Source: Kribbella pratensis (lineage in GTDB: Bacteria; Actinomycetota; Actinomycetes; Propionibacteriales; Kribbellaceae). Taken from it: a DNA stretch of 64,000 nt. A program made the translations under genes and the position numbers. The stretch spans positions 992,001-1,056,000 of the forward strand of contig NZ_SODU01000001.1 in assembly GCF_004366075.1 (NCBI RefSeq), written 5' to 3'. The notes under the pieces are model-generated. The model saw only the letters and a list, made by a program, of their open reading frames with translations, ran no database searches and was not told where the DNA came from. This document shows positions 1 through 8,609 of this stretch, piece after piece. Numbering within the stretch: position 1 is the first letter of the stretch; the number at the start of each line of letters is the position of its first letter.

Positions 1-638
1 ATCTCCTCGCGGACGTGCCGGCGGGCCGTCGACGCGCGCAGGTCGCGCATCAGGTCGACCATCCGGTGCAGCTCGTCGGCCTCGAACGCGAGGATCCACT
101 CGTAGTCACCGAGCGCGAACGACGCCACGGTGTTCGCCCGCACGTCCGGGTAGGTGCGCGCCATCTTGCCGTGCTCGGCGAGCATGAACCGGCGCTCCTC
201 GTCCGGCAGCAGGTACCACTCGTAGGACCGGACGAACGGGTACACGCAGATGTAGCCGCGCGGCTCCTCGTCGGCCAGGAACGCCGGAATGTGGCTCTTG
301 TTGAACTCGGCCGGCCGGTGCAGCGCGAACTGCGACCAGACCGGCACCAGGTGCCGCCCGAGCCGTGAGCGGCGCAACTGGTGGTACGCCTTCTGCAGCG
401 CGTCCGAGGTCGGCGCGTGCCACCAGATCATGAAGTCGGCGTCCGCCCGGAAGCCCTCGACGTCGTAGAACCCGCGGATCACCACGTCGGCGGCGGCCAG
501 CTTCCCGACCAGATCGTTGAGCTCGGCGGTCAGCTCGTCCCGGTCGACGTCACCGAGCGGCGTCTCGACCTTGAACACCGACCACAGGGTGTAGCGGATG
601 ACATCGTTGAGCTCACGGGCTTTCGGCTTACCAGTCAC
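1..638 (-). CDS. hemQ: Coproheme decarboxylase HemQ (ChdC), 3' end outside window
   Basis: Chlorite-dismutase-fold enzyme that turns coproheme into haem b with peroxide, the last step of the coproporphyrin-dependent haem pathway. 212 residues are visible, about nine tenths of the usual 230-240; the C-terminus lies beyond base 1. The reading frame starts at GTG ([11 protein letters not shown]) whose first bases overlap the hemY stop as GTGA. Seen: the family stretch R-Y-T-L-W-S-V-F near the N-terminus, R-S-Y-E-W-Y-L-L-P with the likely catalytic tyrosine, and M-L-A-E-H-G-K-M containing the probable haem-ligand histidine. Last gene seen of the hemE-GNAT-hemY-hemQ operon. Family call is firm; residue roles are by analogy. 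Confidence 0.95.
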   Translation of the reverse strand, partial: MTGKPKARELNDVIRYTLWSVFKVETPLGDVDRDELTAELNDLVGKLAAADVVIRGFYDVEGFRADADFMIWWHAPTSDALQKAYHQLRRSRLGRHLVPVWSQFALHRPAEFNKSHIPAFLADEEPRGYICVYPFVRSYEWYLLPDEERRFMLAEHGKMARTYPDVRANTVASFALGDYEWILAFEADELHRMVDLMRDLRASTARRHVREE

Positions 639-2053
639 GACTTCATTGTCTCCAATGCGTTCAGGTGTTCCCGCACCCGGGTGGCCGCCTTGCCGCCCGA
701 GGCCACACACGCGGCGATCCCGACACCCCGGTACGCCGCTCCGCACACCTCCAGCCCGGGTACGCCGGACACCGCGGCCTCCATCCGGTCGACGCGATCC
801 AAGTGACCGACGGCGTACTGCGGAAGACCACCGCCCCACCGCGTCACCAGCGACCCGACCACCTCGGCCTGCAGTCCGATCGCCGTGCGCAGATCTGCCA
901 CCGCGAGCCGAACCAGCTCCTCGTCGGACCGCTGCAGCACGTACTCCTCACCGAGCCGCCCGACCGAGGCGCGCAGTACCGCGAGGTCACCACCGGCCTC
1001 CGCGGACCACGCCCACTTGGCGTGCGAGTACGTCGACGCCTTGATCGTCCGGCCCTCCACGGACGGCACCAGGAACCCCGACCCGGCGGCCTCCGTCGGC
1101 CAGTCCCGCTTCCGGACGGCGAGCGTGACGATCGCCATGCTCGCGTACTCGATACCCGCCAGCTCGGTCGATGCCGCGGGCACCAACTCCCCCAGCATCC
1201 GTCCGGCCGGAGCAGCCGGTACGGCGACCACGACCGCGTCCGCCGAGAGGTACGTCGGCGCGGGCACGGGTCCCGCCTCCAGCTCGAACCCGTCGGCGGT
1301 CCGCGAGATCCGGCGTACGGCGAGCTTGGTGCGGATCTCGACGCCGCGAGCGGTCAGCTCCTGCTCGAGGGCTCCGATCAGGCGGTTGATGCCGCCGACG
1401 ATGCCGGCGAAGACCGGTTGGCCGGCGCGCTTCTGGCCCAGTTCGCGCAGCTCGGCCGTGGCGGCGAGCAGGCTCGGCGCGGTCCGCAGCTTCGCGTACA
1501 GGTCGGGTACGGCGGCGGCGAGCGAGATCTCCTCGGCCTTCCCGGCGTACACCCCGCCGAGCAGCGGGTCGATCAGCTTGTCGGTCACCGCGGACCCCAT
1601 GCGGTCGGCGACGAACCGCCCGATCGCCACATCCTCCGTCAGCGCGGGCGCGGGCAGTTCGGCCTCGTGCGCGACCTGCTCGGCGGCCGCGTCCCCGAGT
1701 ACGTCGGCGGTCGCGGCCGGATCGACCGGGACGCCCATCACGGTCGGCGGGATCGCGCGGATCCGGTCGCCGATCCACAGCCCGGCCGAGGTGGTTGCCG
1801 GATGCACCAGGTCGTCCCCGAGCCCGACGGCCCGGATCAGCTCCACCGCCTCCGGCCGCCGCGCCAGCACCGACTCGGCGCCCAGATCGACCGGCACCCC
1901 CTCGATCGCGTCCCCGGCCAGCTTCCCGCCGAGCCGCGGCGACCCTTCGAGGACCGTGATCCGCGGCGGGTTCGGTCCGGTCGCGAGCGCATGCGCCGCC
2001 GCCAGCCCGCTGATCCCGCCGCCGACCACAACCACCCGGTTCACGCCGTTCAC
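635..2053 (-). CDS. hemY: Coproporphyrinogen III oxidase / protoporphyrinogen oxidase (HemY/CgoX)
   Basis: 472-residue FAD-dependent oxidase. In actinobacteria this family oxidises coproporphyrinogen III to coproporphyrin III (CgoX) rather than acting on protoporphyrinogen. The N-terminus shows the dinucleotide-binding signature [13 protein letters not shown], followed by G-S-P-R-L-G-G-K; the C-terminus has the matching FAD contact region ([12 protein letters not shown]). The GTG at 2053 is chosen because it overlaps the upstream stop as GTGA and puts the Rossmann motif at residue 5-17; longer in-frame extension runs through the acetyltransferase gene and is not plausible. Translationally coupled to both neighbours, so probably co-expressed with hemE and hemQ. 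Confidence 0.95.
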   Translation of the reverse strand: MNGVNRVVVVGGGISGLAAAHALATGPNPPRITVLEGSPRLGGKLAGDAIEGVPVDLGAESVLARRPEAVELIRAVGLGDDLVHPATTSAGLWIGDRIRAIPPTVMGVPVDPAATADVLGDAAAEQVAHEAELPAPALTEDVAIGRFVADRMGSAVTDKLIDPLLGGVYAGKAEEISLAAAVPDLYAKLRTAPSLLAATAELRELGQKRAGQPVFAGIVGGINRLIGALEQELTARGVEIRTKLAVRRISRTADGFELEAGPVPAPTYLSADAVVVAVPAAPAGRMLGELVPAASTELAGIEYASMAIVTLAVRKRDWPTEAAGSGFLVPSVEGRTIKASTYSHAKWAWSAEAGGDLAVLRASVGRLGEEYVLQRSDEELVRLAVADLRTAIGLQAEVVGSLVTRWGGGLPQYAVGHLDRVDRMEAAVSGVPGLEVCGAAYRGVGIAACVASGGKAATRVREHLNALETMKS

Positions 2054-2556
2054 TCGGACTCCAAGCTCAACTCGTACTTCGTTCCCGGCCCGAGGTCGGT
2101 GCTGGAGCTCCCGACCGGCCGGAATCCGGTGCGCGTCAGCACCGCCTGCGAGGCGCCGTTGTGGTTCGAGGCCCCGGCCGTGAGCGCCTTCAGTCCGTAC
2201 TCCGTCCGTGCGACCTCGATGAGCGCCCGCACGGCCGCTGTCGCGAGGCCCTTCCCGGCCCACTTCTCGGCGATCCGGTAGCCCAGCTCGGCCGACCCGT
2301 TCTCGAGGTCCATCAGGTTCACCCGGCCGACCACGGCTCCGGTGTTGTCGACCAGCACGTGGAAGCGGCAGACGCCGGCCTCCTGCTCGGCGAGCAGCGC
2401 GGCGTGCCGGGTCGCGTAGTCCGTGAAGAACTCGTCGCCGCGGTCCCAGATCCACGAGGCGAAGTACTGCCGGTTCTCCTGCTCGAACGCGAGCACCGCG
2501 TCCGCGTGGTCCGCTCCCAGCGGCTCCAGGGTGACGTCGTAATCAGGCAGGTACAT
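2050..2556 (-). CDS. GNAT-family N-acetyltransferase inside the haem operon
   Basis: 168 residues, close to RimJ/RimL-type acetyltransferases that acetylate protein N-termini or small amines using acetyl-CoA. The N-terminal part reads Y-D-V-T-L-E-P-L-G-A-D-H-A, the core has G-R-V-N-L and E-L-G-Y-R-I-A, and the acetyl-CoA loop is K-W-A-G-K-G-L-A-T-A-A (motif A, R/Q-x-x-G-x-G/A variant). The ATG at 2556 overlaps the last 14 bases of hemE, and its stop overlaps the hemY start. It therefore sits in the middle of a haem biosynthesis operon, although no haem role is known for this family; the substrate cannot be inferred. Confidence 0.88.
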   Translation of the reverse strand: MYLPDYDVTLEPLGADHADAVLAFEQENRQYFASWIWDRGDEFFTDYATRHAALLAEQEAGVCRFHVLVDNTGAVVGRVNLMDLENGSAELGYRIAEKWAGKGLATAAVRALIEVARTEYGLKALTAGASNHNGASQAVLTRTGFRPVGSSSTDLGPGTKYELSLESE

Positions 2557-3592
2557 GGGCCGACTTCGTCTGGACGTACTGCGCGACCCGGTGCAACACC
2601 TCGGGATCGGCGTTCGGCGGGACGCCGTGGCCGAGGTTGAAGATGTGACCGGGAGCCGCCTTGCCCTCGGCGAGGATCCGGTCGATCTCCGGCTCGATGG
2701 TCTCCCACCCGGTGAACAGCAGGGCCGGGTCCAGGTTGCCCTGCAGCGGCTTCGAACCGACGCGCCGTACTGCCTCGTCCAGGGGGACGCGCCAGTCGAC
2801 GCCGACGACATCGGCCCCGGCCGCGCTCATCAGACCGAGCAGCTCGCCCGTGTTCACACCGAAGTGCACCCGCGGTACGCCGTACTCCTTGAGCGCCTCG
2901 AACACCTTCGCGGAGTGCGGCAGCACGAACCGCTCGTAGTCCCGCGGCGACAACCCACCGGCCCACGAGTCGAACAACTGGATCGCCGAAGCGCCGGCCT
3001 CGACCTGCACGGCCAGGTACGCGATGGCGACGTCGGCCAGCCGGTCGGCCAGCGCGTGCCACAGGTCGGGTTTGCCGTGCATCATCGCCTTGGTCTTGGC
3101 GAAGTCCTTGCTGGGCCCGCCCTCGACCAGGTACGACGCGACCGTGAACGGGGCACCGGCGAACCCGATCAACGGCGTACCGCCGAGCTCGGTGACCAAC
3201 TGCTGCACGGACTCCGTGGTGAACGAAACGTCGCTCGGAGTGACCGGACGCACCGTGGCAACGCCTGCGGCGTCCCGGATCGGGTCCGCGACGACCGGAC
3301 CGACACCCGGCTTGATCTCGACGCCGAAACCGGCCGCTTTGAGCGGGAGCACGATGTCGGAGTAGTAGATCGCCGCGTCGACGCCGTAACGGCGGACCGG
3401 CTGCAGCGTTATCTCCACGACGAGGTCGGGCCGCATACAGGACTCGAGCATCGTGATGCCCTCGCGGACGGCACGGTACTCGGGCAGCGCCCGCCCGGCC
3501 TGCCGCATGAACCACACCGGAGTGTGCGGCACCGGCTCACCCCGAGCGGCGAGCAGATAGGCGGAACGGTCCGGAGTGGAGGGTGGCGTCAC
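2543..3592 (-). CDS. hemE: Uroporphyrinogen III decarboxylase
   Basis: Removes the four acetate carboxyl groups of uroporphyrinogen III to give coproporphyrinogen III. 349 residues from the chosen start, the normal family size. The N-terminal signature P-V-W-F-M-R-Q-A-G-R-A-L-P-E-Y-R contains the conserved substrate-binding arginines; further conserved blocks are D-I-V-L-P, F-A-G-A-P-F-T-V-A-S-Y and F-G-V-N-T-G-E-L-L. There is no ATG near the N-terminus; GTG codons at 3625, 3598 and 3592 are in frame, and I chose 3592 (V-T-P-P-S-T-P-D-R) because it gives the usual short leader. It heads the operon that continues through the acetyltransferase to hemY and hemQ. Confidence 0.95.
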   Translation of the reverse strand: MTPPSTPDRSAYLLAARGEPVPHTPVWFMRQAGRALPEYRAVREGITMLESCMRPDLVVEITLQPVRRYGVDAAIYYSDIVLPLKAAGFGVEIKPGVGPVVADPIRDAAGVATVRPVTPSDVSFTTESVQQLVTELGGTPLIGFAGAPFTVASYLVEGGPSKDFAKTKAMMHGKPDLWHALADRLADVAIAYLAVQVEAGASAIQLFDSWAGGLSPRDYERFVLPHSAKVFEALKEYGVPRVHFGVNTGELLGLMSAAGADVVGVDWRVPLDEAVRRVGSKPLQGNLDPALLFTGWETIEPEIDRILAEGKAAPGHIFNLGHGVPPNADPEVLHRVAQYVQTKSAHVPA

Positions 3593-3702
3593 TGGCACAC
3601 AGCGATGATCCCACGCTGTGATCACGGCACAGCGACCCGGTCGCGCCTGGCATACACACAGCTACCGGCGCGTCTTAGCAGGCGGCGGTGAGTAATCAGT
3701 CG

Positions 3703-3708
3703 TAGGCT
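3703..3708 (+). promoter_or_regulatory. -10 element TAGGCT of a probable leaderless promoter
   Basis: TAGGCT lies exactly six bases before the ATG at 3715, with no Shine-Dalgarno sequence between. In actinobacteria a TANNNT hexamer about six to seven bases from the start codon normally means transcription begins on the start codon. No good -35 box is visible. The same arrangement recurs elsewhere in the window. Confidence 0.5.
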
Positions 3709-3714
3709 GCCGAC

Positions 3715-4317
3715 ATGGGTGCCCGCAAGCAGGTCGACGCGCCACCCGCGGAGTTCGCCGAGGCAGTCTCGCAGTTACGAGGTGCCCGGTTCCGACCCGA
3801 GGTTTTCGTCGAGGAGATGCCCGCACCGCAGCGGATCGCACCGCATGCGGCGGCGGTCAGCGCCGACGTGACGGTCGACGGCGACGATGTCGCCACCGGC
3901 CGCCTGGTCGTCCTCTACGACCCGGACGGGAACGACGCCTGGCAGTCGACCTTCCGCTGTGTCGCATACGTGCGCGCCGCCGTCGAACCGGAGATGGTGA
4001 CCGACGCGCTGCTCGGCGGCGTGGGCTGGACCTGGCTGATGGAGGCTCTCGGGGACCGCGGTGCCGACTTCCTGGCCCCGAGCGGTACCGTCACCAGGGT
4101 GGTATCGGAGAGCTTCGGCGGCATGGCCGACGACGACGCGACCGCGGAGATCGAGATCCGCGCGTCCTGGAGTCCCGTGCCCGGCCCCGGCGGGACGGTC
4201 GACGTGACCCGGCACGCCGAGGCGTGGGGTGAGGTGCTGTGTACGGCGGCCGGACTGCCGCCGGTGCCGCCGGGGGTGGTCGCAATGCCGACCCGGCGTG
4301 GACAGCGGGGCCGATGA
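3715..4317 (+). CDS. DUF3000 family protein
   Basis: 200-residue cytoplasmic protein of the actinobacterial DUF3000 family, function unknown. No signal peptide, membrane segment or cofactor motif. Recognisable stretches are F-A-E-A-V-S-Q-L-R near the N-terminus, D-P-D-G-N-D-A-W-Q-S-T-F-R in the middle and G-V-G-W-T-W-L-M-E-A-L. The ATG at 3715 follows a TAGGCT hexamer by six bases, so the mRNA is probably leaderless. Its TGA overlaps the ATG of ribonuclease D as ATGA. The order hemE (divergent), DUF3000, ribonuclease D, with dxs nearby, is a familiar conserved neighbourhood in actinobacteria. The tight coupling to an RNase suggests, but does not show, an RNA-related role. Confidence 0.85.
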   Translation: MGARKQVDAPPAEFAEAVSQLRGARFRPEVFVEEMPAPQRIAPHAAAVSADVTVDGDDVATGRLVVLYDPDGNDAWQSTFRCVAYVRAAVEPEMVTDALLGGVGWTWLMEALGDRGADFLAPSGTVTRVVSESFGGMADDDATAEIEIRASWSPVPGPGGTVDVTRHAEAWGEVLCTAAGLPPVPPGVVAMPTRRGQRGR

Positions 4318-5573
4318 GCCCAGCCAACACCCAGCCGTCGTCCGCTCCGGACGACCCGATCGCGAACCTGCCCCTGCTGGAACTCAGGGACGGGTTGTCG
4401 GAGGTGATCGACTCCGATTCCGCGCTCAACGACACCGTCGAGGCGTTCCGCTCCGGCACGGGCCCGGTGGCTGTCGACGCCGAGCGCGCCTCCGGCTACC
4501 GCTACTCGCACCGCGCGTACCTCGTCCAGCTGCGCCGTGAGGGCTCCGGGTCCGCGCTCGTCGACCCGATCCCGTTCGGCGACCTGTCCGTGCTCGGCGA
4601 CGCGATCGTCGACACCGAGTGGATCATCCACGCCGCGAACCAGGACCTGGCCTGCCTGGCCGAGGTCGGGATGGTGCCGCGGCAGGTGTTCGACACCGAA
4701 CTCGCCGGCCGCCTGCTCGGGTACCCGAAGGTCGGGCTCGCCTCGCTCGTGAGCGAAGTACTCGGCTACCGGATGCGCAAGGAGCACTCCGCGGCCGACT
4801 GGTCGACCCGGCCGCTCCCGGCGCCCTGGCTGGTGTACGCAGCCCTGGACGTCGAGATGCTGATCGAGCTGCGGAACGCGATCGAGCAGGAGCTGCGCCG
4901 CGAAGGCAAGTGGGACTGGGCGGAGCAGGAGTTCGCCGCGATCCTGGACGCTCCCCCGCGGGAGCCGAAACCGGACCCATGGCGCCGTACGTCGGGTATG
5001 CACCGGGTCCGGAACCGCCGCAGCCTGGCCGTCGTCCGGGCGCTCTGGGAGGCCCGCGACCAGATCGCCGCGTCGGCCGACATCTCCCCCGGCCGCGTGC
5101 TGCCGGACGCCGCAATCGTCGAGGCGGCGTCCGCGATGCCGACCGACCGCGACACGCTGCAGAAGCTGACCGCCTTCAAAGGCCGCGGCGCCCACCGCCA
5201 CATGCGGACCTGGTGGGAGGCCATCGACCACGCCCGCAGGCTCCCCGACTCCGAACTCCCCAAGCAAGGCCCGAGGTACGACGGCCCGCCGCCGGCCCGC
5301 GCCTGGGCCGACCGCGACCCGGACGCCGCGGCCCGCCTGTCGGCCGCCCGCGCCGCCGTCGCCGAGATCGCCGAGGCCCACCGCCTCCCCACCGAGAACC
5401 TCCTCGCCCCGGACACGATCCGCCGCCTGGCCTGGTCCCCACCACCGGACATGAGTCGCGAAGTCGTCGAAACGTTCCTCCGCGACCATCACGCCCGCGA
5501 GTGGCAGATCGCCCTCACCGCCGAAGTCCTCACGGCAGCAATGACCTCCGAGGCGAAGAAACCCCTCGACTGA
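4314..5573 (+). CDS. rnd: Ribonuclease D-like 3'-5' exonuclease with HRDC domain
   Basis: 419 residues. DEDD-type 3'-5' exoribonuclease expected to trim the 3' ends of tRNA and other stable RNAs. The first exonuclease motif is V-A-V-D-A-E-R-A (D55 and E57); H-A-A-N-Q-D-L-A carries the second acidic motif, and Y-A-A-L-D-V-E-M-L the third (D-x-x-x-Y region). An HRDC nucleic-acid-binding domain follows at roughly residues 225-300 (R-R-S-L-A-V-V-R-A-L-W-E-A-R-D), then a helical tail. The ATG at 4314 overlaps the DUF3000 stop. The last 44 bases overlap the tail of the convergent MFS gene. Confidence 0.92.
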   Translation: MSPANTQPSSAPDDPIANLPLLELRDGLSEVIDSDSALNDTVEAFRSGTGPVAVDAERASGYRYSHRAYLVQLRREGSGSALVDPIPFGDLSVLGDAIVDTEWIIHAANQDLACLAEVGMVPRQVFDTELAGRLLGYPKVGLASLVSEVLGYRMRKEHSAADWSTRPLPAPWLVYAALDVEMLIELRNAIEQELRREGKWDWAEQEFAAILDAPPREPKPDPWRRTSGMHRVRNRRSLAVVRALWEARDQIAASADISPGRVLPDAAIVEAASAMPTDRDTLQKLTAFKGRGAHRHMRTWWEAIDHARRLPDSELPKQGPRYDGPPPARAWADRDPDAAARLSAARAAVAEIAEAHRLPTENLLAPDTIRRLAWSPPPDMSREVVETFLRDHHAREWQIALTAEVLTAAMTSEAKKPLD

Positions 5574-6753
5574 CCTGCCGGATCTCGTCCCGGAGGGTGA
5601 GGACGATCTGGAGTGCGCCGAGCAGGATCACGGCTGCGATGATGGCGAAGATCTGGCGATAGCTGAGCAGGCTGACCAGCAGACTGCCGAGAGCCAGCGA
5701 GATCGCCTGCGGGGTGGAGACGAGGACGTCGACCGCGGTCGACACCCGGCCGATGAGGTGCGTCGGCGAGCGTCGCTGCATGAGCGTCGTGAACGCGACG
5801 AAGGTCCACGGCAGTCCGAGACCGCAGATGGCCGCGCCGACCAGCACCACGGCGATGGTGGGCGCGGCGATACAGACGACGGTCGCGACAGCCAGCACAG
5901 TCAGACCCAGAGCACAGCAGAGGATCTCACCGAGACGGCGTACGGCGCGGCCGGCGGTGAGACCGCCGATGATCGCTCCGACGCCCTGGCACGTCACGAA
6001 GACGCCCGAGAAGGTCGGCGGCTTGCCGAACGCGTCCATCAGCGCGTAGATCGACGACTCGAAGAAGCCGATGACGAGAATCGAGATCGCCAGTCCGGCG
6101 AGGACGTGCCGGAGCACCCGGTCGCCGGCCAGGAAGCGAACGCCGGCCAGGACATCCTCCCGGAAGCTGTGCCTTGCCGGAGCAGGCGTCTCGGTGACCT
6201 TGAGGGTCGCAATCAGCACGCCGGCCACGGCGAACGTGGTCGCGTCGACGACCGCCACCAGCCAGCCGCCCGCGGTCGCGAAGATCGCGGCGCCGACCAG
6301 TGGGCCGAACAGCCGGTAGCCCTCCTTGAGCGTGGCGAGGCTGGAATTGGCGTCGACCAGCAGGTCGTCCGGCAGCAGCTCTTTGAGGAGCCCGTTGACC
6401 GCGGCGGGCAGTACGACGAACGAAACGCCGTACAGGAAGGCGACCAGCCAGATCAGCCACACGTCGCTCTCGTCCCGCACGAGCACGAGGGGCAGCACCG
6501 CGACCGCACTGGCGAAGTTGCCCCAGACGAGGATCGCCTTGCGGGGCAGCCGGTCCACCCAGACGCCGAGCAGTGGGGCACCGAGCGCGGGAAGCACCAT
6601 GAAGAAGAACGTCAGGCCGGCGAGCGCGTTGGAGCCGGTGAGGGTCTTCACCCACATGCTCAGCACCAGCAGCATCACCGAGTCGCCGAGCATCGACGTA
6701 CTCAGCCCACCGAAGAGGCGCGGGAACCCGGGCTGCGCGAACAGCTTCCTCAT
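5530..6753 (-). CDS. MFS transporter (drug-efflux type)
   Basis: 407-residue integral membrane protein with about twelve hydrophobic helices and the MFS arrangement of two six-helix halves. The inter-helix loop between helices 2 and 3 reads G-V-W-V-D-R-L-P-R-K, the typical G-x-x-x-D-R-x-x-R-R motif of proton-driven exporters. Closest in style to the MFS_3/enterobactin-exporter-like group common in actinobacteria. The start ATG overlaps the stop of the ArsR-like regulator upstream (ATGA), so the two are co-transcribed and the pump is presumably induced by whatever ligand the repressor senses. Substrate unknown. The 3' end overlaps rnd by 44 bases in convergent orientation. Confidence 0.9.
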   Translation of the reverse strand: MRKLFAQPGFPRLFGGLSTSMLGDSVMLLVLSMWVKTLTGSNALAGLTFFFMVLPALGAPLLGVWVDRLPRKAILVWGNFASAVAVLPLVLVRDESDVWLIWLVAFLYGVSFVVLPAAVNGLLKELLPDDLLVDANSSLATLKEGYRLFGPLVGAAIFATAGGWLVAVVDATTFAVAGVLIATLKVTETPAPARHSFREDVLAGVRFLAGDRVLRHVLAGLAISILVIGFFESSIYALMDAFGKPPTFSGVFVTCQGVGAIIGGLTAGRAVRRLGEILCCALGLTVLAVATVVCIAAPTIAVVLVGAAICGLGLPWTFVAFTTLMQRRSPTHLIGRVSTAVDVLVSTPQAISLALGSLLVSLLSYRQIFAIIAAVILLGALQIVLTLRDEIRQVSRGVSSPRRSLLP

Positions 6754-7340
6754 GCCGGCTCGACCCCTGGGAAGTACGTCGGTACGCCCCAGGAGACGAA
6801 CTCGCAGAGCCGCGCGCCGGCCGGCCGCTGCGCCGGGTCGGTCAGCCGCTCCACGTGCCGGTCGAGGACGGCGTTGATCGCGTCGTTCATCTCCCTGAGC
6901 TCGTCCGCAGTCAGCCAGGCGATCATCTCCGTGTTGCTCCGTGCGGCACGCCACTCCTCGGCGTCCTCCGGCGCGCGCTCCTGCGACTCCCGCAGCCGGT
7001 CGATGGCCCGCCCCATGACTACCTCGGACAGCGCCTGCGCGGCCCGCCGCTCCTCGACAGATGGCGACGCATGCTCCTCGTCCCAGCGGAATCCGAGACC
7101 GGGCACCGTCCAGGGCCGCTGCCGCCCCTTCCCACCCTCGGCCTCGACCACGAACCCGTGCTGGGCGAGCTTCCGCAGGTGCCACGAGCAGTTGGCGGGC
7201 GTCTCGTCCAGCCGATCGGCAAGCTCGGTCGCGGTCAACGGGCCGCTGACCGACAACAGCTCGACGAGGGCCATCCGGACCGGATGGGCCAGCGCGTTGA
7301 GCTCCCGCGGGTCACTGAGGCGGCGATGCGGCGTCGGCAT
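6750..7340 (-). CDS. ArsR-type winged-helix repressor
   Basis: 196 residues. The N-terminal winged helix spans about residues 10-85: L-N-A-L-A-H-P-V-R-M-A-L-V-E-L-L (helix 1), L-T-A-T-E-L-A-D-R-L-D-E-T-P (helix 2), and the recognition helix N-C-S-W-H-L-R-K-L-A-Q-H-G, then the wing. The C-terminal half is helical and probably dimerises or binds a ligand; no metal-binding Cys cluster of classical ArsR is present. It precedes and overlaps an MFS exporter gene, a standard repressor-pump pair. A perfect palindrome and a second inverted repeat overlap its -10 box, consistent with autorepression. The ATG has no Shine-Dalgarno sequence, but TACTTT lies six bases before it. Confidence 0.88.
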   Translation of the reverse strand: MPTPHRRLSDPRELNALAHPVRMALVELLSVSGPLTATELADRLDETPANCSWHLRKLAQHGFVVEAEGGKGRQRPWTVPGLGFRWDEEHASPSVEERRAAQALSEVVMGRAIDRLRESQERAPEDAEEWRAARSNTEMIAWLTADELREMNDAINAVLDRHVERLTDPAQRPAGARLCEFVSWGVPTYFPGVEPA

Positions 7341-7344
7341 GCAT

Positions 7345-7367
7345 CGAAAGTACTCTTTCGAAAGAGT
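7345..7367 (-). promoter_or_regulatory. Palindromic operator over a leaderless -10 box
   Basis: Two interlocked inverted repeats: CGAAAG-TACT-CTTTCG (7345-7360) and the perfect 16-base palindrome ACTCTTTCGAAAGAGT (7352-7367). On the minus strand the -10 hexamer TACTTT (7352-7347) is six bases before the ATG at 7340 and lies inside the first repeat. Likely binding site by which the adjacent ArsR-like protein represses its own operon. Confidence 0.65.
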
Positions 7368-7395
7368 CGTTGCAATGCGTCGGAGCGCAGAAGAA

Positions 7396-7423
7396 ATCGC
7401 CCGCCGCAGAAGCGACGGGCGAT
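7396..7423 (-). terminator. Rho-independent terminator after glutathione peroxidase
   Basis: Stem ATCGCCCG / CGGGCGAT with an inner CGC/GCG pair and the loop AGAA. On the minus strand it is followed by TTTCTTCT. It lies 14 bases past the stop of the peroxidase gene and separates that operon from the repressor-MFS pair. Confidence 0.7.
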
Positions 7424-7437
7424 CTGGCCGGGTAGCT

Positions 7438-7926
7438 CTAGGCCGGGAGTTGGGCCTCGATGGCGGCGACTACCTCGTCCGATTCCGGCTCGGTGCGGGG
7501 GCGGAAGCGGGCGGCGACGGTGCCTTCGGGGCTGATCAGGAACTTCTCGAAGTTCCACTGGATGTCGCCGGCCTCGCCGTCGGCGTCCGGCGTGAGGGTG
7601 AGTTCGGCGTACAGCGGGTGGCGGCCCTCGCCGTTGACCTCGAGCTTGTCGAGCATCGGGAACGTCACGCCGTACGTCGTGGAGCAGAAGGTGTCGATCT
7701 CCTCGGCGGTGCCGGGCTCCTGGCCGCCGAACTGGTTGCACGGGGCGCCCAGCACGGTGAAGCCGCGGGACGCGTACTTCTTCTGCAGGTTCTCCAGGCC
7801 CTCGTACTGCGGTGTCAGACCACACTTCGACGCCACGTTCACGACCAGGACGGCCTTGCCCTTGTAATCACCGAGCGAGGTCGCGGCACCGGACAGGGTG
7901 GTCAACGGGATGTCGTACAGGCTCAT
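7438..7926 (-). CDS. Glutathione peroxidase family thiol peroxidase (Cys type)
   Basis: 162 residues with a thioredoxin fold. The peroxidatic motif N-V-A-S-K-C-G-L-T-P-Q-Y contains cysteine, not selenocysteine, and the family blocks C-N-Q-F-G-G-Q-E-P and W-N-F-E-K-F-L-I supply the Gln, Trp and Asn of the active site. Such bacterial enzymes reduce peroxides using thioredoxin or mycothiol-linked donors rather than glutathione. Starts with ATG at 7926, overlapping the stop of the dienelactone hydrolase gene (ATGA). It is the last gene of the 9280-to-7438 operon and is followed by a clear terminator. Confidence 0.94.
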   Translation of the reverse strand: MSLYDIPLTTLSGAATSLGDYKGKAVLVVNVASKCGLTPQYEGLENLQKKYASRGFTVLGAPCNQFGGQEPGTAEEIDTFCSTTYGVTFPMLDKLEVNGEGRHPLYAELTLTPDADGEAGDIQWNFEKFLISPEGTVAARFRPRTEPESDEVVAAIEAQLPA

Positions 7927-8609
7927 GCTTGTCCTTGGGAGGTTGGGAGGTTTTGGGCGAGAAAGTCTTCGGTACGCCGCCACGCCAGCGCGGACGCCTC
8001 CGCGTGGTGGAACATCGGCAGTGGGTTGTCGAACGCGTGACCCGCGCCGTCGTACCGGTGGATCTCGACCCGATCGTCATTGCCGAGTGCGGGCACGATC
8101 GCGTCGACGTCCAGGTACGCGTCGGCGTTGCCGAAGTGGTGCAGGCTGGTGGCGGTCACCTTCGGCGCGAGCTCGAGCAGATCGGGCAACGCGGAGCCGT
8201 AGTAGCTCACCAGAACGTCCGGCGACGACACAGCGGCCACGTTGTAGCCGAGCCCGCCACCGAAGCAGAAGCCGACTACCCCGGTGCCCTTCCCCCGCGC
8301 CTTCAGGTACTCCAGTGCGACGACAGCGTCGGTCACGGCCTGGTCCCAGTCGAGACGTCCGGCGATGCCCATCGCGCGCGGTAGGAGCTCCGGCGAGGAC
8401 TCGTCGAGCTCGGTGTCGTCCAGTCGCCAGTAGATCTCAGGCGCGATCACGTAGTACCCGAGGGCGTGCAGGTCCGCCGCGCGTTGCTTGATGTAGTCGG
8501 AGACTCCGAAGATCTCCTGCAGCAGCAGGACTCCCGGTGCCTCGGTGTCAGCGGATCCCCATTCGTGGATCGGCAACAGACCTGATCCGGTATCGATCTC
8601 CGATGTCAC
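7923..8609 (-). CDS. Dienelactone hydrolase family protein
   Basis: 228-residue alpha/beta hydrolase. Family signatures are L-L-Q-E-I-F-G-V (oxyanion region), the nucleophile elbow G-F-C-F-G-G-G with catalytic cysteine (typical of dienelactone hydrolases), the acid near H-H-F-G-N-A-D-A-Y and the histidine in G-A-G-H-A-F. It may hydrolyse dienelactones or other small lactones or esters; the physiological substrate is not shown by context. GTG at 8609 overlaps the preceding stop (GTGA) and its own stop overlaps the peroxidase start, so the three genes form one transcript. Confidence 0.92.
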   Translation of the reverse strand: MTSEIDTGSGLLPIHEWGSADTEAPGVLLLQEIFGVSDYIKQRAADLHALGYYVIAPEIYWRLDDTELDESSPELLPRAMGIAGRLDWDQAVTDAVVALEYLKARGKGTGVVGFCFGGGLGYNVAAVSSPDVLVSYYGSALPDLLELAPKVTATSLHHFGNADAYLDVDAIVPALGNDDRVEIHRYDGAGHAFDNPLPMFHHAEASALAWRRTEDFLAQNLPTSQGQA

